A stretch of 64,000 bases of DNA from NCBI RefSeq assembly GCF_900091575.1, contig NZ_FMCR01000008.1, positions 62,001-126,000 of the forward strand, given 5' to 3'. Source of the stretch: Micromonospora saelicesensis (GTDB taxonomy: Bacteria; Actinomycetota; Actinomycetes; Mycobacteriales; Micromonosporaceae). Numbering within the stretch: position 1 is the first letter of the stretch; the number at the start of each line of letters is the position of its first letter. Under the pieces are notes generated by a model that searched no databases, was not told the origin of the DNA, and was given only the letters and a program-made list of their open reading frames with translations. Below are positions 10,570 through 18,814 of the stretch, piece after piece. The position numbers and the translations under genes are program-made.

Positions 10570-10994
10570 GACCTCGCCCCAACGGCTGTTTGCTCCCTCC
10601 GGCGCGGATCCAGGCGGCCCCGGACCCGGGCGCCGGCCATGTTGACCCAGTCGATGCTGAGCCTGGTCCCGTTCGGTCCGGTCAGGTGCAGCGCCTCGTC
10701 GGTCAACCGCAGCGGCAGACGAGGTTGACGGCGTAGCTGCCAGTTGGTGGTCAGCGCGACGACGACGCCGATCAAGCCGAACCGCAGCAGCGCCTGCCAC
10801 CAGGGCTCGTCGAACAGCGTCGCGTGGGCAGCCAGGAGAGCCGCTGCGCCCAGCACGGCGAGGACTTCGCGAGGCGATGTCGGCGCGGGGAGTACCGGAA
10901 GTCCACGACGGACGAACCATCGAGGTCGGCCACCGTCGCCCAGTGCCCGGGAGGCCGTTCGGCCAAACGATGCCTCCCATCGCTCGATCGGCAT
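10500..10994 (-). pseudogene. Truncated membrane protein gene, paralog of the gene at 42381
   Basis: From ATG 10994 (AGGGA five bases upstream) the frame encodes a two-helix membrane segment, followed by LPLRLTDEALHLTGPNG and VRGRLDP. The paralog at 42381-42929 has LPLRLTRDFLELTLPGDG and VRGRISP at the same place. After the residue pair D-P (near 10605) similarity stops. The frame then runs as unrelated Arg/Ser-rich sequence into the antisense of the DinB gene's 3' end. About 65 C-terminal residues present in the paralog are missing, so I read it as a 3'-truncated relic, though a shortened functional protein is not excluded. Confidence 0.6.
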
Positions 10995-11186
10995 GAATTC
11001 CCTGATGCCGTCGGTCCCGGCCGGGTGGGATACCCCGATATCGCTGATCTGGAGTGGATCTAGCCCTGAAAGGGGCGGTCGGACGGGGTTCCTGTCGTAC
11101 CCGGTGGTTAGTGTCGATGTCACCGACGGTGCTCGGCCGGCGACGACAGGAGTCGCCCGGGCGCCGCGAGCCGACCAGGAGGTGTG

Positions 11187-11405
11187 ATGCTCATCGACTG
11201 CGACGGGTGCGCGAAGCGGGCCGACGGCTGTTCCGGCTGCCCGCTGACCGCCCTGTTCGACGAGACGTCCCCGGCGGCCGGGTTGGTCGCCGCCGAGGTC
11301 GAGGCCATCGAGGTGCTCGCCCGGGCCGGCTTCGACGTGGAGGTGCTGGCCGCGCCCGCACGCCCGGAGGCAGCTCGCCGTCGCGCCACCCGCCGCGTCG
11401 CCTGA
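11187..11405 (+). CDS. Small Cys-rich conserved protein
   Basis: A 72-residue protein with a strong AGGAGG (11177-11182) before ATG 11187. Five cysteines cluster at the N-terminus (residues 4-18, as CDGC, then CSGCP), suggesting a metal or iron-sulfur site. The rest is a short helical region and a basic tail. I do not recognise a named family; no function is assigned. Confidence 0.65.
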   Translation: MLIDCDGCAKRADGCSGCPLTALFDETSPAAGLVAAEVEAIEVLARAGFDVEVLAAPARPEAARRRATRRVA

Positions 11406-11475
11406 GTGCGACACCGCGCCCGGAAGCGGGCTTCTCGCGGCCCATAGGATGAGCGGTCACGGCGGGAGGAGCGCG

Positions 11476-11508
11476 ATGAGCGGGGAACAACGGGCGGTGA
11501 CGCGGTGA
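11476..11508 (+). CDS. Candidate 10-residue leader peptide coupled to the M48 protease
   Basis: ATG 11476 follows a strong GGGAGGA (11464-11470) with ideal spacing and encodes MSGEQRAVTR. Its stop TGA (11506-11508) overlaps the protease's GTG start (11505) in a GTGA arrangement. The protease has no ribosome binding site of its own, so coupled translation is plausible. A TAGGAT at 11445-11450 may be the -10 box. A frameshift error joining both frames is the alternative. Confidence 0.4.
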   Translation: MSGEQRAVTR

Positions 11509-12764
11509 CCCCGCGCGGCTGGGCGCTGCTGACCCTGGCCGGGCTGACCATCGCGCTGGTCGTGCTGGCCGCGCTGCTCATCCCGTGGCACCGCCCGCCG
11601 GCACCCCGGGCCGACCAGCTCGCCGCGCTGGGCGACCTGCCGGCCGAGCAGGTGGCCAAGGGGCGGGAGTTCCGGGCCGCGCTGCGTCCCGGCGGCTATA
11701 CCGCGCTCGCCGTTGGGCTGCTGATCGCCCTCGCGCTCGGGTTGACCCCGCTGGGCAGTCGCCTGGTCGAGCTGGTGGGCCGGCCGTTCGGTGGGCACTG
11801 GGCAGCGCAGGCTGTGCTCGGCGGGCTGGCGGTGGTGCTCGTCGCCGACCTGGTGACGCTCCCGTTCGCCGCCTGGCGGCAGAGCGTGCTCACCCGCTAC
11901 GGGTTGAGCACCAACGGCTGGAGCGGCTGGGCGGTCGACCTGCTCAAGTCGTACGCCGTCAGCGCGGTGATCGGCGCGGTGGCGCTGTTCGGCTTCTACG
12001 CGGTCATCCGGCTCGCGCCACGCTGGTGGTGGGCGTTCGGTGCGGCCGGCGCCGCGGTGCTGGTGGTGCTGCTGTCGTTCGTGCTGCCGGTGGTGGTGGA
12101 GCCGGTGTTCAACCGGTTCACCCCGATGGAGCAGGGCCAGTTGCGCACCGAGCTGATGAGCATGGCCGCCCGCGACGGGGTGCCGGTGCGTGACGTGCTG
12201 GTCGCCGATGCCTCCCGGCGCACCAGGGCGGTCAACGCGTACGTCTCCGGTCTCGGGCCGACCCGACGGGTGGTCGTCTACGACACGTTGCTGCGCGAGG
12301 CGACCCCGGCCGAGGTGACCGCCGTCGTGGCGCACGAGTTGGGGCACGCGAAGGACTCCGACGTGGCGGCCGGCACGCTGACCGGGGCGCTGGGTGCCGC
12401 GGCCGCCGTGGTGGCGCTCTACCTGCTCGGCTCGTGGGGGCCACTGCTGCGGCTGGCCGGGGTCGACTCGGTGGCCCAACCGCGCGCGTTCCCGCTGCTC
12501 GTCGCCCTGGTCACGGTGGCCGGGCTGGTTGCCGCTCCGGTGCAGGCGCTGATGTCCCGACGGGTGGAGGCACGGGCCGACGCGCACGCGCTCGCGCTCA
12601 CCAACGACCCGGAGTCCTTCGAGTCGATGCAGCGCCGGCTCGGCTCGGTCAACCTCGGCGACCCCGACCCGCCCCGCTGGGAATACCTCTATTCGGCCTC
12701 ACATCCGTCCACCGTGGAGCGGATGGCCGCCGCCCGCGCGTACGCCCGGGAGGTCGGCCGATGA
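11505..12764 (+). CDS. M48 family zinc metalloprotease (Ste24/HtpX-like)
   Basis: A 419-residue integral-membrane peptidase. Membrane helices occupy residues 1-30, about 65-90, 105-125 and 150-200. The catalytic HELGH is at 277-281 within VVAHELGHAKDSD, with the third zinc ligand in the later EARADAHALALT segment. Two further membrane helices lie between them. This is the CAAX-protease/Ste24 layout rather than the shorter HtpX. It likely degrades or processes membrane proteins. It starts at GTG, coupled to an upstream mini-frame, and its stop overlaps the PimB start (ATGA). Confidence 0.9.
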   Translation: MTPRGWALLTLAGLTIALVVLAALLIPWHRPPAPRADQLAALGDLPAEQVAKGREFRAALRPGGYTALAVGLLIALALGLTPLGSRLVELVGRPFGGHWAAQAVLGGLAVVLVADLVTLPFAAWRQSVLTRYGLSTNGWSGWAVDLLKSYAVSAVIGAVALFGFYAVIRLAPRWWWAFGAAGAAVLVVLLSFVLPVVVEPVFNRFTPMEQGQLRTELMSMAARDGVPVRDVLVADASRRTRAVNAYVSGLGPTRRVVVYDTLLREATPAEVTAVVAHELGHAKDSDVAAGTLTGALGAAAAVVALYLLGSWGPLLRLAGVDSVAQPRAFPLLVALVTVAGLVAAPVQALMSRRVEARADAHALALTNDPESFESMQRRLGSVNLGDPDPPRWEYLYSASHPSTVERMAAARAYAREVGR

Positions 12765-13885
12765 GCCGTACCCTGCTGATCACCAATGACTTTCCGCCCC
12801 GTCCGGGTGGGATCCAGTCGTTCGTGCACAATCTCGCGGTCCGTCAACCGGCCGGCTCGGTGGTCGTCTACGCGTCGAGCTGGCGCGGGGCCGCGAAGTT
12901 CGACGCCGACCAGCCGTTCGAGGTGATCCGGGAGCGTACCCGGGTGTTGCTGCCCACCCCGTTGATCGCCCGCAGGGCGGCCCGGTTGGCTCGCGCGTAC
13001 GACTGCGACACGGTGTGGTTCGGCGCGGCGGCCCCGTTGGGCCTGCTCGCGGCCGGCCTGCGGCGGCGCGCCGGCATCCGCCGGGTGGTGGCGCAGACCC
13101 ATGGCCACGAGATCGGTTGGGCGGCGGTGCCGGCCGCCCGGCCGGCGCTGCGGCGCATCGGTCGTGGTGTGGACGTGACCACCTATCTCGGCGAGTACAC
13201 CCGCAGCCGGTTGGCCCGGGTGCTGGACGGGGTGACCGACCTGCGCCGTCTCGCGCCCGGGGTCGACGTGGACACCTACCACCCGAGCGTGGACGGTGAA
13301 CAGGTCCGGGCCCGACTCGGGTTGACCGACCGGCCGGTGGTCGTCTGTGTCTCCCGGCTGGTGCCGCGCAAGGGTCAGGACACCCTGATCCGGGCCCTGC
13401 CGGAGATCCGCCGCCGGGTGCCCGACGCGGCGCTGCTGATCGTCGGTGGCGGGCCGTACCGGGCGACCCTGGAAAAGCTGGCCCGCCAGGCCGGTGTGGA
13501 ACGGGATGTGGTGTTCACCGGCACGGTGCCGTCGGTCGAGTTGCCGGCGCACTACGCGGCCGGTGACGTCTACGCGATGCCGTGCCGCACCCGCAACCGT
13601 GGCCTCGACGTCGAAGGGCTGGGCATCGTCTACCTGGAGGCGTCCGCGGCCGGCCTGCCGGTGGTGGCCGGTGACTCCGGGGGCGCACCGGACGCGGTCC
13701 GGGAGGGGGAGACCGGCTACGTCGTGCGCGGTCGGGACGTCACCCAGCTCGCCGACCGGGTCGCCCGGCTGCTCGCCGACCGGGACCTGGCCCGTCAGCT
13801 GGGCGCGGCTGGCCGGGCGTGGGTGGAACGGGAGTGGCGCTGGGAGGCGCAGGCGGAACGCATGGCGGCGCTGCTCGCCGGCTGA
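12761..13885 (+). CDS. pimB: GT4 glycosyltransferase, phosphatidylinositol mannoside mannosyltransferase PimB-like
   Basis: A 374-residue GT-B enzyme. The N-terminus LLITNDFPPRPGGIQSFVHNL matches PimB' (Rv2188c in M. tuberculosis), which adds the second mannose to phosphatidyl-inositol monomannoside from GDP-mannose at the inner membrane face. The C-terminal half carries the nucleotide-binding part (VSRLVPRKGQDTL, then CRTRNRGLDVEGLGIVYLEA with the ExxG...E pattern). The ATG overlaps the protease stop by four bases. Neighbouring fadD and SRPBCC genes repeat the mycobacterial order. Substrate is inferred from family and synteny. Confidence 0.87.
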   Translation: MSRTLLITNDFPPRPGGIQSFVHNLAVRQPAGSVVVYASSWRGAAKFDADQPFEVIRERTRVLLPTPLIARRAARLARAYDCDTVWFGAAAPLGLLAAGLRRRAGIRRVVAQTHGHEIGWAAVPAARPALRRIGRGVDVTTYLGEYTRSRLARVLDGVTDLRRLAPGVDVDTYHPSVDGEQVRARLGLTDRPVVVCVSRLVPRKGQDTLIRALPEIRRRVPDAALLIVGGGPYRATLEKLARQAGVERDVVFTGTVPSVELPAHYAAGDVYAMPCRTRNRGLDVEGLGIVYLEASAAGLPVVAGDSGGAPDAVREGETGYVVRGRDVTQLADRVARLLADRDLARQLGAAGRAWVEREWRWEAQAERMAALLAG

Positions 13886-13898
13886 TCACCGCCCGCGT

Positions 13899-14561
13899 TC
13901 AGCTCTCCCGGGTGGGCGCGTAGCGCGGCACGTACTCCTGGCCGGTGAGCTGCTGGATCGCTGCCATCACCTCGTCGGTGACCGTTCGGATGTCACGCGG
14001 CCCGTTGATCCGCTCGGCGACCGGGATCGGCGGGCCGAACCGCAGGGTGATCGGGTGTCGACGGGGCAGCCGCGCGTCCACCGGCAGCACCTCGGCGGTG
14101 CCGAGCACGCCGACCGGGATGATCGGCACGCCGGCGTCGCGGGCCAGCCGGGTCATCCCGACCCGGCCCCGGTAGAGCCGCCCGTCCGGGGATCGGGTGC
14201 CCTCCGGGTAGACGGCGACCAGGCCGCCGGCGCGCAGCACCGGGACGGCGGCGTCGAGGGCGCGCAGGGCGGCCCGGCCGTCGGAGCGGTCGACCGGGAT
14301 GGCGCCCATGCCGGCGACGATCCGCCGGTTGAGCCAGCCGCCCGGACCCCGGCCGTTGAAGTACTCGACCTTCGCCCAGAAGGTGACGTGTCGGGGCGTC
14401 GAGGTGACGAGGAACAACTCGTCGGCGACGGACAGGTGATTGCCGGCGAGGATCGCGCCGCCGTGTCGGGGTAGGTGCTCCAGCCCTTCCACCCGGGGCT
14501 GCCAGCCAAAGCGCAGCACGGTGCCGACGGTCAGCTTGGTGACGTCGTACAGCAGGGGCAC
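13899..14561 (-). CDS. 1-acyl-sn-glycerol-3-phosphate acyltransferase (PlsC family)
   Basis: A 220-residue PlsC-type acyltransferase with the NHLSVAD (Hx4D) catalytic motif, YPEGTRSPDGRLYRG, and a conserved C-terminal GQEY motif. It is expected to acylate lysophosphatidate or a related glycolipid at the membrane. Start is GTG 14561 with GGAGG four bases upstream; further upstream the frame is proline/arginine shadow. It is the second gene after tetR (20-bp gap), so regulation by that TetR is likely. A paralog (30621-31313) is about the same length. Confidence 0.87.
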   Translation of the reverse strand: MPLLYDVTKLTVGTVLRFGWQPRVEGLEHLPRHGGAILAGNHLSVADELFLVTSTPRHVTFWAKVEYFNGRGPGGWLNRRIVAGMGAIPVDRSDGRAALRALDAAVPVLRAGGLVAVYPEGTRSPDGRLYRGRVGMTRLARDAGVPIIPVGVLGTAEVLPVDARLPRRHPITLRFGPPIPVAERINGPRDIRTVTDEVMAAIQQLTGQEYVPRYAPTRES

Positions 14562-14581
14562 GTGTCCTCCGGGGTCGGTTT

Positions 14582-15166
14582 TCAGGCGGGCGCCGGGCCG
14601 AGGTGGGCGTCCAACGCGGCACGCAGCAGGGCATCGTCGTCGGTGGCGCCGGTGGCCAGCGGCAGGCTGCCCCAGGCCCAGAGTTGGGCGATGCCGTGCA
14701 GGTTCGCCCATAGGGCGCCGGCCAGCACCGCCGCGGGCGCGTCGGTGGGCCGGCGCGCCTGCGCCACCAGGTCGGCCAGCACGGCGAACAGCGGCAGGCT
14801 CGTCTCGCGCAGTCGAAGCCGGCCGCTGTCCAGCAGGTCGTGGCGGAACATCAGCTCGAACATGCCGCGGTGGGCCGCCGCGAAGTCCAGGTACGTCCGG
14901 GCCAACGCGGTCAATCGGGTACGCGGGTCCGGATCGACGTCGCGCAACGTTCGCTCGACCCGGGCGGTGAGGTCGGCGAAGCCCTCCCGGGCGATGGCGG
15001 AGAGCAGGTCGACGTGGGTGGGGAAGTAGCGGCGCGGTGCGCCGTGCGAAACCCCGGCACGCCGGGCGATCTCCCGCAGCGACACCGCGGACTGGCCCTC
15101 GCGCAGCACCAGGTCCACCCCGGCGGCCACCAACCGCGCTCGTAGCCCCGTCTCGTCCGCGTCCAT
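14582..15166 (-). CDS. TetR/AcrR family transcriptional regulator
   Basis: A 194-residue repressor. The N-terminal HTH (about 10-55) includes VSLREIARRAGVSHGAPRRYFP, and the C-terminal ligand domain (about 75-190) is of the TetR_C_13/WHG type. ATG 15166 or the in-frame GTG 15172 may be used. Two matching 15-bp palindromes overlap and precede the start (15165-15179 and 15188-15202), giving direct evidence for autoregulation of the tetR-plsC operon. The ligand is unknown; lipid-related is plausible from the partner gene. Confidence 0.9.
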   Translation of the reverse strand: MDADETGLRARLVAAGVDLVLREGQSAVSLREIARRAGVSHGAPRRYFPTHVDLLSAIAREGFADLTARVERTLRDVDPDPRTRLTALARTYLDFAAAHRGMFELMFRHDLLDSGRLRLRETSLPLFAVLADLVAQARRPTDAPAAVLAGALWANLHGIAQLWAWGSLPLATGATDDDALLRAALDAHLGPAPA

Positions 15167-15202
15167 AGACACTGTCTACCAGCCGTCGTAGACGGTGTCT
15201 AC
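15165..15202 (-). promoter_or_regulatory. Tandem TetR operator palindromes
   Basis: ATAGACACTGTCTAC (15165-15179) and GTAGACGGTGTCTAC (15188-15202) are two aligned palindromes, consensus RTAGACNNTGTCTAC, with centres 23 bp apart. They cover the start codon and leader of tetR. Confidence 0.75.
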
Positions 15203-15304
15203 CTGCGGTGCCGGATCTCTCCGGCGCAGTCTGCCGTTCGCCGACGCAGGCTCATCCCGTTGCCGCCAGCGCTGCCCGTGGTGCCGGATATCTGGGTGAG
15301 CGGT

Positions 15305-15338
15305 ATACCTCTGAGTCATATAAATACCTCTGAGGTAT
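15305..15338. promoter_or_regulatory. Palindromic operator-like pair, owner unknown
   Basis: ATACCTCTGAGGTAT (15324-15338) is a perfect 7+1+7 palindrome. ATACCTCTGAGTCAT (15305-15319) is a degraded copy 19 bp away. The AT-rich TATAAAT lies between them. The sequence differs from the TetR operators beside it. No gene starts rightward here, and tetR starts 140 bp to the left. Confidence 0.5.
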
Positions 15339-15401
15339 CGCCTTTCATCGACCTGGGCTCGTCCCGGGCCCCGGTCAGCCGAGTGGTCGGGGCGGGGTGG
15401 T

Positions 15402-17147
15402 TCAGCGGATGCGGGCCAGGATGCGATCGGCGGGGGCCGGGCGCCCGAAGTGCCAGCCCTGAGCTGCGTCGCAGCCGATCGCCCGTAGCCGCTCGGCCTG
15501 CCCGGCGGTCTCCACCCCTTCGGCGGTGACGGTCAGGTCCAGCGCGTGCGCCAGCGAGACCAGGGAGGCGAGGATCCGCTCGTCGGTACGGCCGACGGAC
15601 GGCGAGCGCAGGCCGGCCACGAACTCCCCGGCCACCTTCAGTTCGGTCACCGGCAGGTCCCGCAGGTACGCCAGGTTGCTGTAGCCGGTGCCGAAGTCGT
15701 CGATGGCGATGCGCACCCCGAGATCGGCAAGGACCCGCAGGGCGCGGACCGGCTCCTCGGCGGTGCTCATCATCGTGCTCTCGGTGATCTCCAGTTGGAG
15801 GCGCTCCGGTGGCAGGCCGGTCTGCCGCAGCAGCGCACGGACCTCCTGGACCAACCCGGGCCGGTGCACCTGCCGTACCGCAAGGTTGACGCTGACGAAG
15901 GGCGCGGCGACACCCCCGGCCGACCACGCCTCGGCCTCGCGGCACGCCTCGGCCAACACCCAACCGCCCAGCTGGACGATCAGCCCGGTCTCCTCGGCCA
16001 ACCCGATGAAGCTGTCCGGGCGCAGCACCCCCAACTCGGGGTGTCGCCAGCGGACCAGCGCCTCCACGCCGACCAGGCTGCCGTCGCGCAGCGAGGTCAG
16101 CGGCTGGTAGTCGAGGTAGAACTCGCCCCGCTCCAACGCCGCCGGGATGGCCGCGGAGAGTGCGTAGCGGGCCAGTTCACGTTGGTTGCGCTCGGCGTCG
16201 TAGAGCGACCAGCGCGCCCCACCGGCGGACTTCGCCCAGTGCAGGGTGCTGTCGGCGGCCCGCATCAGGTCCGTGGGGTTGGCCCCGGCCACCTGGCGCT
16301 CGACGATGCCGATGCTCGCCGAGATCTGCAGCTCGTGCCCGTCGACCAGGGCCGGTGTGCGTACCGCGGCGAGCGCGGTCTCGGCCACCGCCACCATGTC
16401 GTCGGTGCCGGCGGTGTGTTCCACCAGGATGACGAACTCGTCGCCGCCGAGCCGGGCCACCAGGTGCTCACCCATGGCCTTGCGCAGCCGCTCGGCCACC
16501 GTGGCCAGCAGCAGGTCACCGATCTGGTGCCCCAGCGTGTCATTGACCACCTTGAAGCGGTCCAGGTCCAGGAAGCACACCCCGACCCGCTGCGCGCCCC
16601 GGCCCGGCTCGTTCAGCGCCGCGGCGAGCCGCTCGGTGAACAGCGTCCGGTTGGGCAGGCCGGTGAGCGGGTCGTGGGTGGCCTGATGCCGGAACCGGGC
16701 TTCGCTGGCCCGCAGCGCCCGCTCGGCCTGGGTGCGGGCCCGCATGGCGGCGCGGCGTATCGACTCCTGCTCGTCGAGCGTCCGGTCACGCAGCGCGCGG
16801 GCGTAGCCGGTCGCCACGGCCGCCAGCAGCCGGGCCATCCGGTCCTCGACGTCCTCGGCCACCAACCCCAGGTCGCGCACCAGGCGGAGCTGGATGACCT
16901 CGACGGTACGACCCAGCCCCTCGGCGGAAGCGATGTGCGCGGCGACCAGCTCGGCGCCGACCCGGTGCCCGGCACGTAGGTCGAACGGCTCGGTGAGCAA
17001 CGCCCCGGCCAGTTGCCCGGTGAGCCGGTCCAGCAGGGCCTCCAACTGGGCCTGGGTCATCGGTAGGTAGCTGGTGCCGGAGACCGCCTTCGCCCAGGCC
17101 CGGGCGAACGCCCCCGGGCAGGGGGTCGCCCCGGGCGACTCAGTCAC
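15402..17147 (-). CDS. GGDEF-EAL cyclic-di-GMP synthase/phosphodiesterase
   Basis: A 581-residue soluble protein. An N-terminal helical sensor region (about 1-150) ends in a coiled linker. A GGDEF domain (about 155-310) has intact RLGGDEF near 235-239. An EAL domain (about 330-575) has EALVRW near 358 plus LEITES, DDFGTGYS and AEGVET, so both activities look possible. The segment usually reading KIDRSF is KVAGEF here: the catalytic Lys is kept but the following Asp is lost. No membrane segment or PAS is recognisable. The start overlaps the stop of the DUF574 methyltransferase by eight bases. Confidence 0.92.
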   Translation of the reverse strand: MTESPGATPCPGAFARAWAKAVSGTSYLPMTQAQLEALLDRLTGQLAGALLTEPFDLRAGHRVGAELVAAHIASAEGLGRTVEVIQLRLVRDLGLVAEDVEDRMARLLAAVATGYARALRDRTLDEQESIRRAAMRARTQAERALRASEARFRHQATHDPLTGLPNRTLFTERLAAALNEPGRGAQRVGVCFLDLDRFKVVNDTLGHQIGDLLLATVAERLRKAMGEHLVARLGGDEFVILVEHTAGTDDMVAVAETALAAVRTPALVDGHELQISASIGIVERQVAGANPTDLMRAADSTLHWAKSAGGARWSLYDAERNQRELARYALSAAIPAALERGEFYLDYQPLTSLRDGSLVGVEALVRWRHPELGVLRPDSFIGLAEETGLIVQLGGWVLAEACREAEAWSAGGVAAPFVSVNLAVRQVHRPGLVQEVRALLRQTGLPPERLQLEITESTMMSTAEEPVRALRVLADLGVRIAIDDFGTGYSNLAYLRDLPVTELKVAGEFVAGLRSPSVGRTDERILASLVSLAHALDLTVTAEGVETAGQAERLRAIGCDAAQGWHFGRPAPADRILARIR

Positions 17148-17949
17148 CGAGGCGCCCGACGCCGCCCATGAAGACCGCGCGCTCGGCGTCCTCCGCGCTC
17201 TCCGGAGTGTCCGGTCGCCACTCGGGCACCCAGACCACGCCGGGGTCGAGCAGCTCGAAGCCGTCGAAGAGCGCGGTCAGCTCGGCCCGGCTGCGCACCC
17301 ACAGCGGGTTGTCCGTGCGCCGGTAGACCCGCTCCGCCTCGGCGCGTTCGTCCTCGCTGCGCCCGTCGTCGCTGGCCTGTGACAGCACCAGGTAGCTGCC
17401 GGGCGCCAACGCGTCCCGCAGCGTCCGCAGCAGCTCCGCCGGCCGGTCGTCGTCGGAGACGAAGTGCAGGACGGCCACGACCATCACGGCCACCGGCTGG
17501 CTCAGGTCGAGCAGCTTGCGGACGTCCGGATGGGCCAGGATCGCCTCCGGGTTGCGCAGGTCCTCCTGCACGACCGCGGCCTGCTCGTTGCCGGCGAGGA
17601 TCTCGCGGCTGTGCGCCACCGCCACCGGGTCGACGTCCACATAGACCACTCGCGACTGCGGGTCGAGCTGCTGGGCGATCTCGTGCACGTTGCCGACGGT
17701 CGGGATGCCCGAACCGATGTCCAGGAACTGCCGGATCCCGGCGTCGGCGAGGTGGTGCACGGCCCGGCGCAGGAACGCCCGGTTGGCCTGGGCCATCAAC
17801 GGCGCCTCGGGCACCGCGGCGACCATCGCCTGCGCCGCGGCCCGGTCGGCGGCGAAGTTGTGTGAGCCGCCGAGGTAGTAGTCGTACATCCGCGCGACGC
17901 TCGGGCGCTCGATGTCGATGGTGTCGGGTGCCCAGTCCGGCCGCTGCAT
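17140..17949 (-). CDS. SAM-dependent methyltransferase, DUF574 family
   Basis: A 269-residue class I-type methyltransferase of the actinobacterial DUF574 (Methyltransf_19) family. It opens with ERPSVARMYDYYLGGSHNF, has the SAM glycine motif in FLDIGSGIPTVGNVHE and the acidic strand VVYVDVDPVAV, and keeps VVAVLHFVSDDD. The methyl acceptor is unknown. ATG 17949 follows GAGGGG; longer in-frame starts add about 23 non-conserved residues. It precedes and overlaps the GGDEF-EAL gene, so they are co-transcribed. Confidence 0.88.
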   Translation of the reverse strand: MQRPDWAPDTIDIERPSVARMYDYYLGGSHNFAADRAAAQAMVAAVPEAPLMAQANRAFLRRAVHHLADAGIRQFLDIGSGIPTVGNVHEIAQQLDPQSRVVYVDVDPVAVAHSREILAGNEQAAVVQEDLRNPEAILAHPDVRKLLDLSQPVAVMVVAVLHFVSDDDRPAELLRTLRDALAPGSYLVLSQASDDGRSEDERAEAERVYRRTDNPLWVRSRAELTALFDGFELLDPGVVWVPEWRPDTPESAEDAERAVFMGGVGRLGD

Positions 17950-18138
17950 GCGTTTCACCCCTCGAATCCGCGACGCGAGCATCGTCGCCCGCGCGGGTAT
18001 TGTGCACCCGCCACGCACGCCAGACCATAGCGCGCCGAAGGTTGGCCGCCGACGTCGGTCGATGCGCGACGGTCCGCGCCGGCCGAAGCTGGCGCGGACC
18101 GTCGGTCGCGTCGTCCCGCTCGACGAGCGGGGGGCAGG

Positions 18139-18807
18139 TCAGAACTTCGGCGCGTCCGGTGCCTCGAGCAGGCCGAGCCGGAGCGCGGTCATCAGGGCCT
18201 GAGCCCGGTTGGCCGCGCCGAGCTTCTCGTAGAGCTTCGAGATGTGCGTCTTCGCCGTGGACTCGCTGACGAACAGCTGCTTGGCGATGCCCGCCACGCT
18301 CATTCCGTCGGCGAGCAGCCGCAGCACCTGCCCCTCCCGGGGAGACAACTGCGGGCCGGACGGGGCGAGCCGGCGCTTCATCGCCTCGGCCAGGTCGGCC
18401 GCGGTGAACGCGCTGGGGGAGGAGGCGGCGTGCCGTGCGGCGGCCACCACCTCGTCGGCCGGGGCGGTCTTCGGCACGAAGGCGCTCGCGCCGGCCTCCA
18501 GAGCGCCGAAGAGCTGGTCGTCGCCGGCGTACATGGTCAGCACCACGATGCCCATCGACGCGCTGGACTTGCGCAGTGCGCGGGTGGCCTCCAGGCCGCT
18601 GCCGTCGGGCAGCCGCAGATCCATGATCACCACGTCCGGCTGCAAGGCGCCGGCCTGGCGTACCCCCTCCGCCGCCGTGGCCGCCTCACCGACGACCTCG
18701 AACTGGCGGTCGCGCTCGAAGGCGTGCCGCAAACCCTTGCGAATCAGGTCATGATCGTCGACAAGGAGGACCTTGGTACGGGTGGCCGGTATCGGACTTG
18801 TGGTCAT
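18139..18807 (-). CDS. NarL/FixJ-type response regulator
   Basis: A 222-residue response regulator. The receiver (about 12-130) has the acidic pair in LVDDHD, phospho-acceptor D63 (VVIMDLRLPDGSG) and the conserved Lys in VPKTAP. The LuxR-type HTH (about 155-215) reads LSPREGQVLRLLADGMSVAGIAKQL. It follows the histidine kinase by seven bases, forming a two-component pair. By position it corresponds to MacR of Streptomyces (SCO2120/SCO2121 region, from memory). Confidence 0.92.
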   Translation of the reverse strand: MTTSPIPATRTKVLLVDDHDLIRKGLRHAFERDRQFEVVGEAATAAEGVRQAGALQPDVVIMDLRLPDGSGLEATRALRKSSASMGIVVLTMYAGDDQLFGALEAGASAFVPKTAPADEVVAAARHAASSPSAFTAADLAEAMKRRLAPSGPQLSPREGQVLRLLADGMSVAGIAKQLFVSESTAKTHISKLYEKLGAANRAQALMTALRLGLLEAPDAPKF

Positions 18808-18814
18808 CCTCGGG

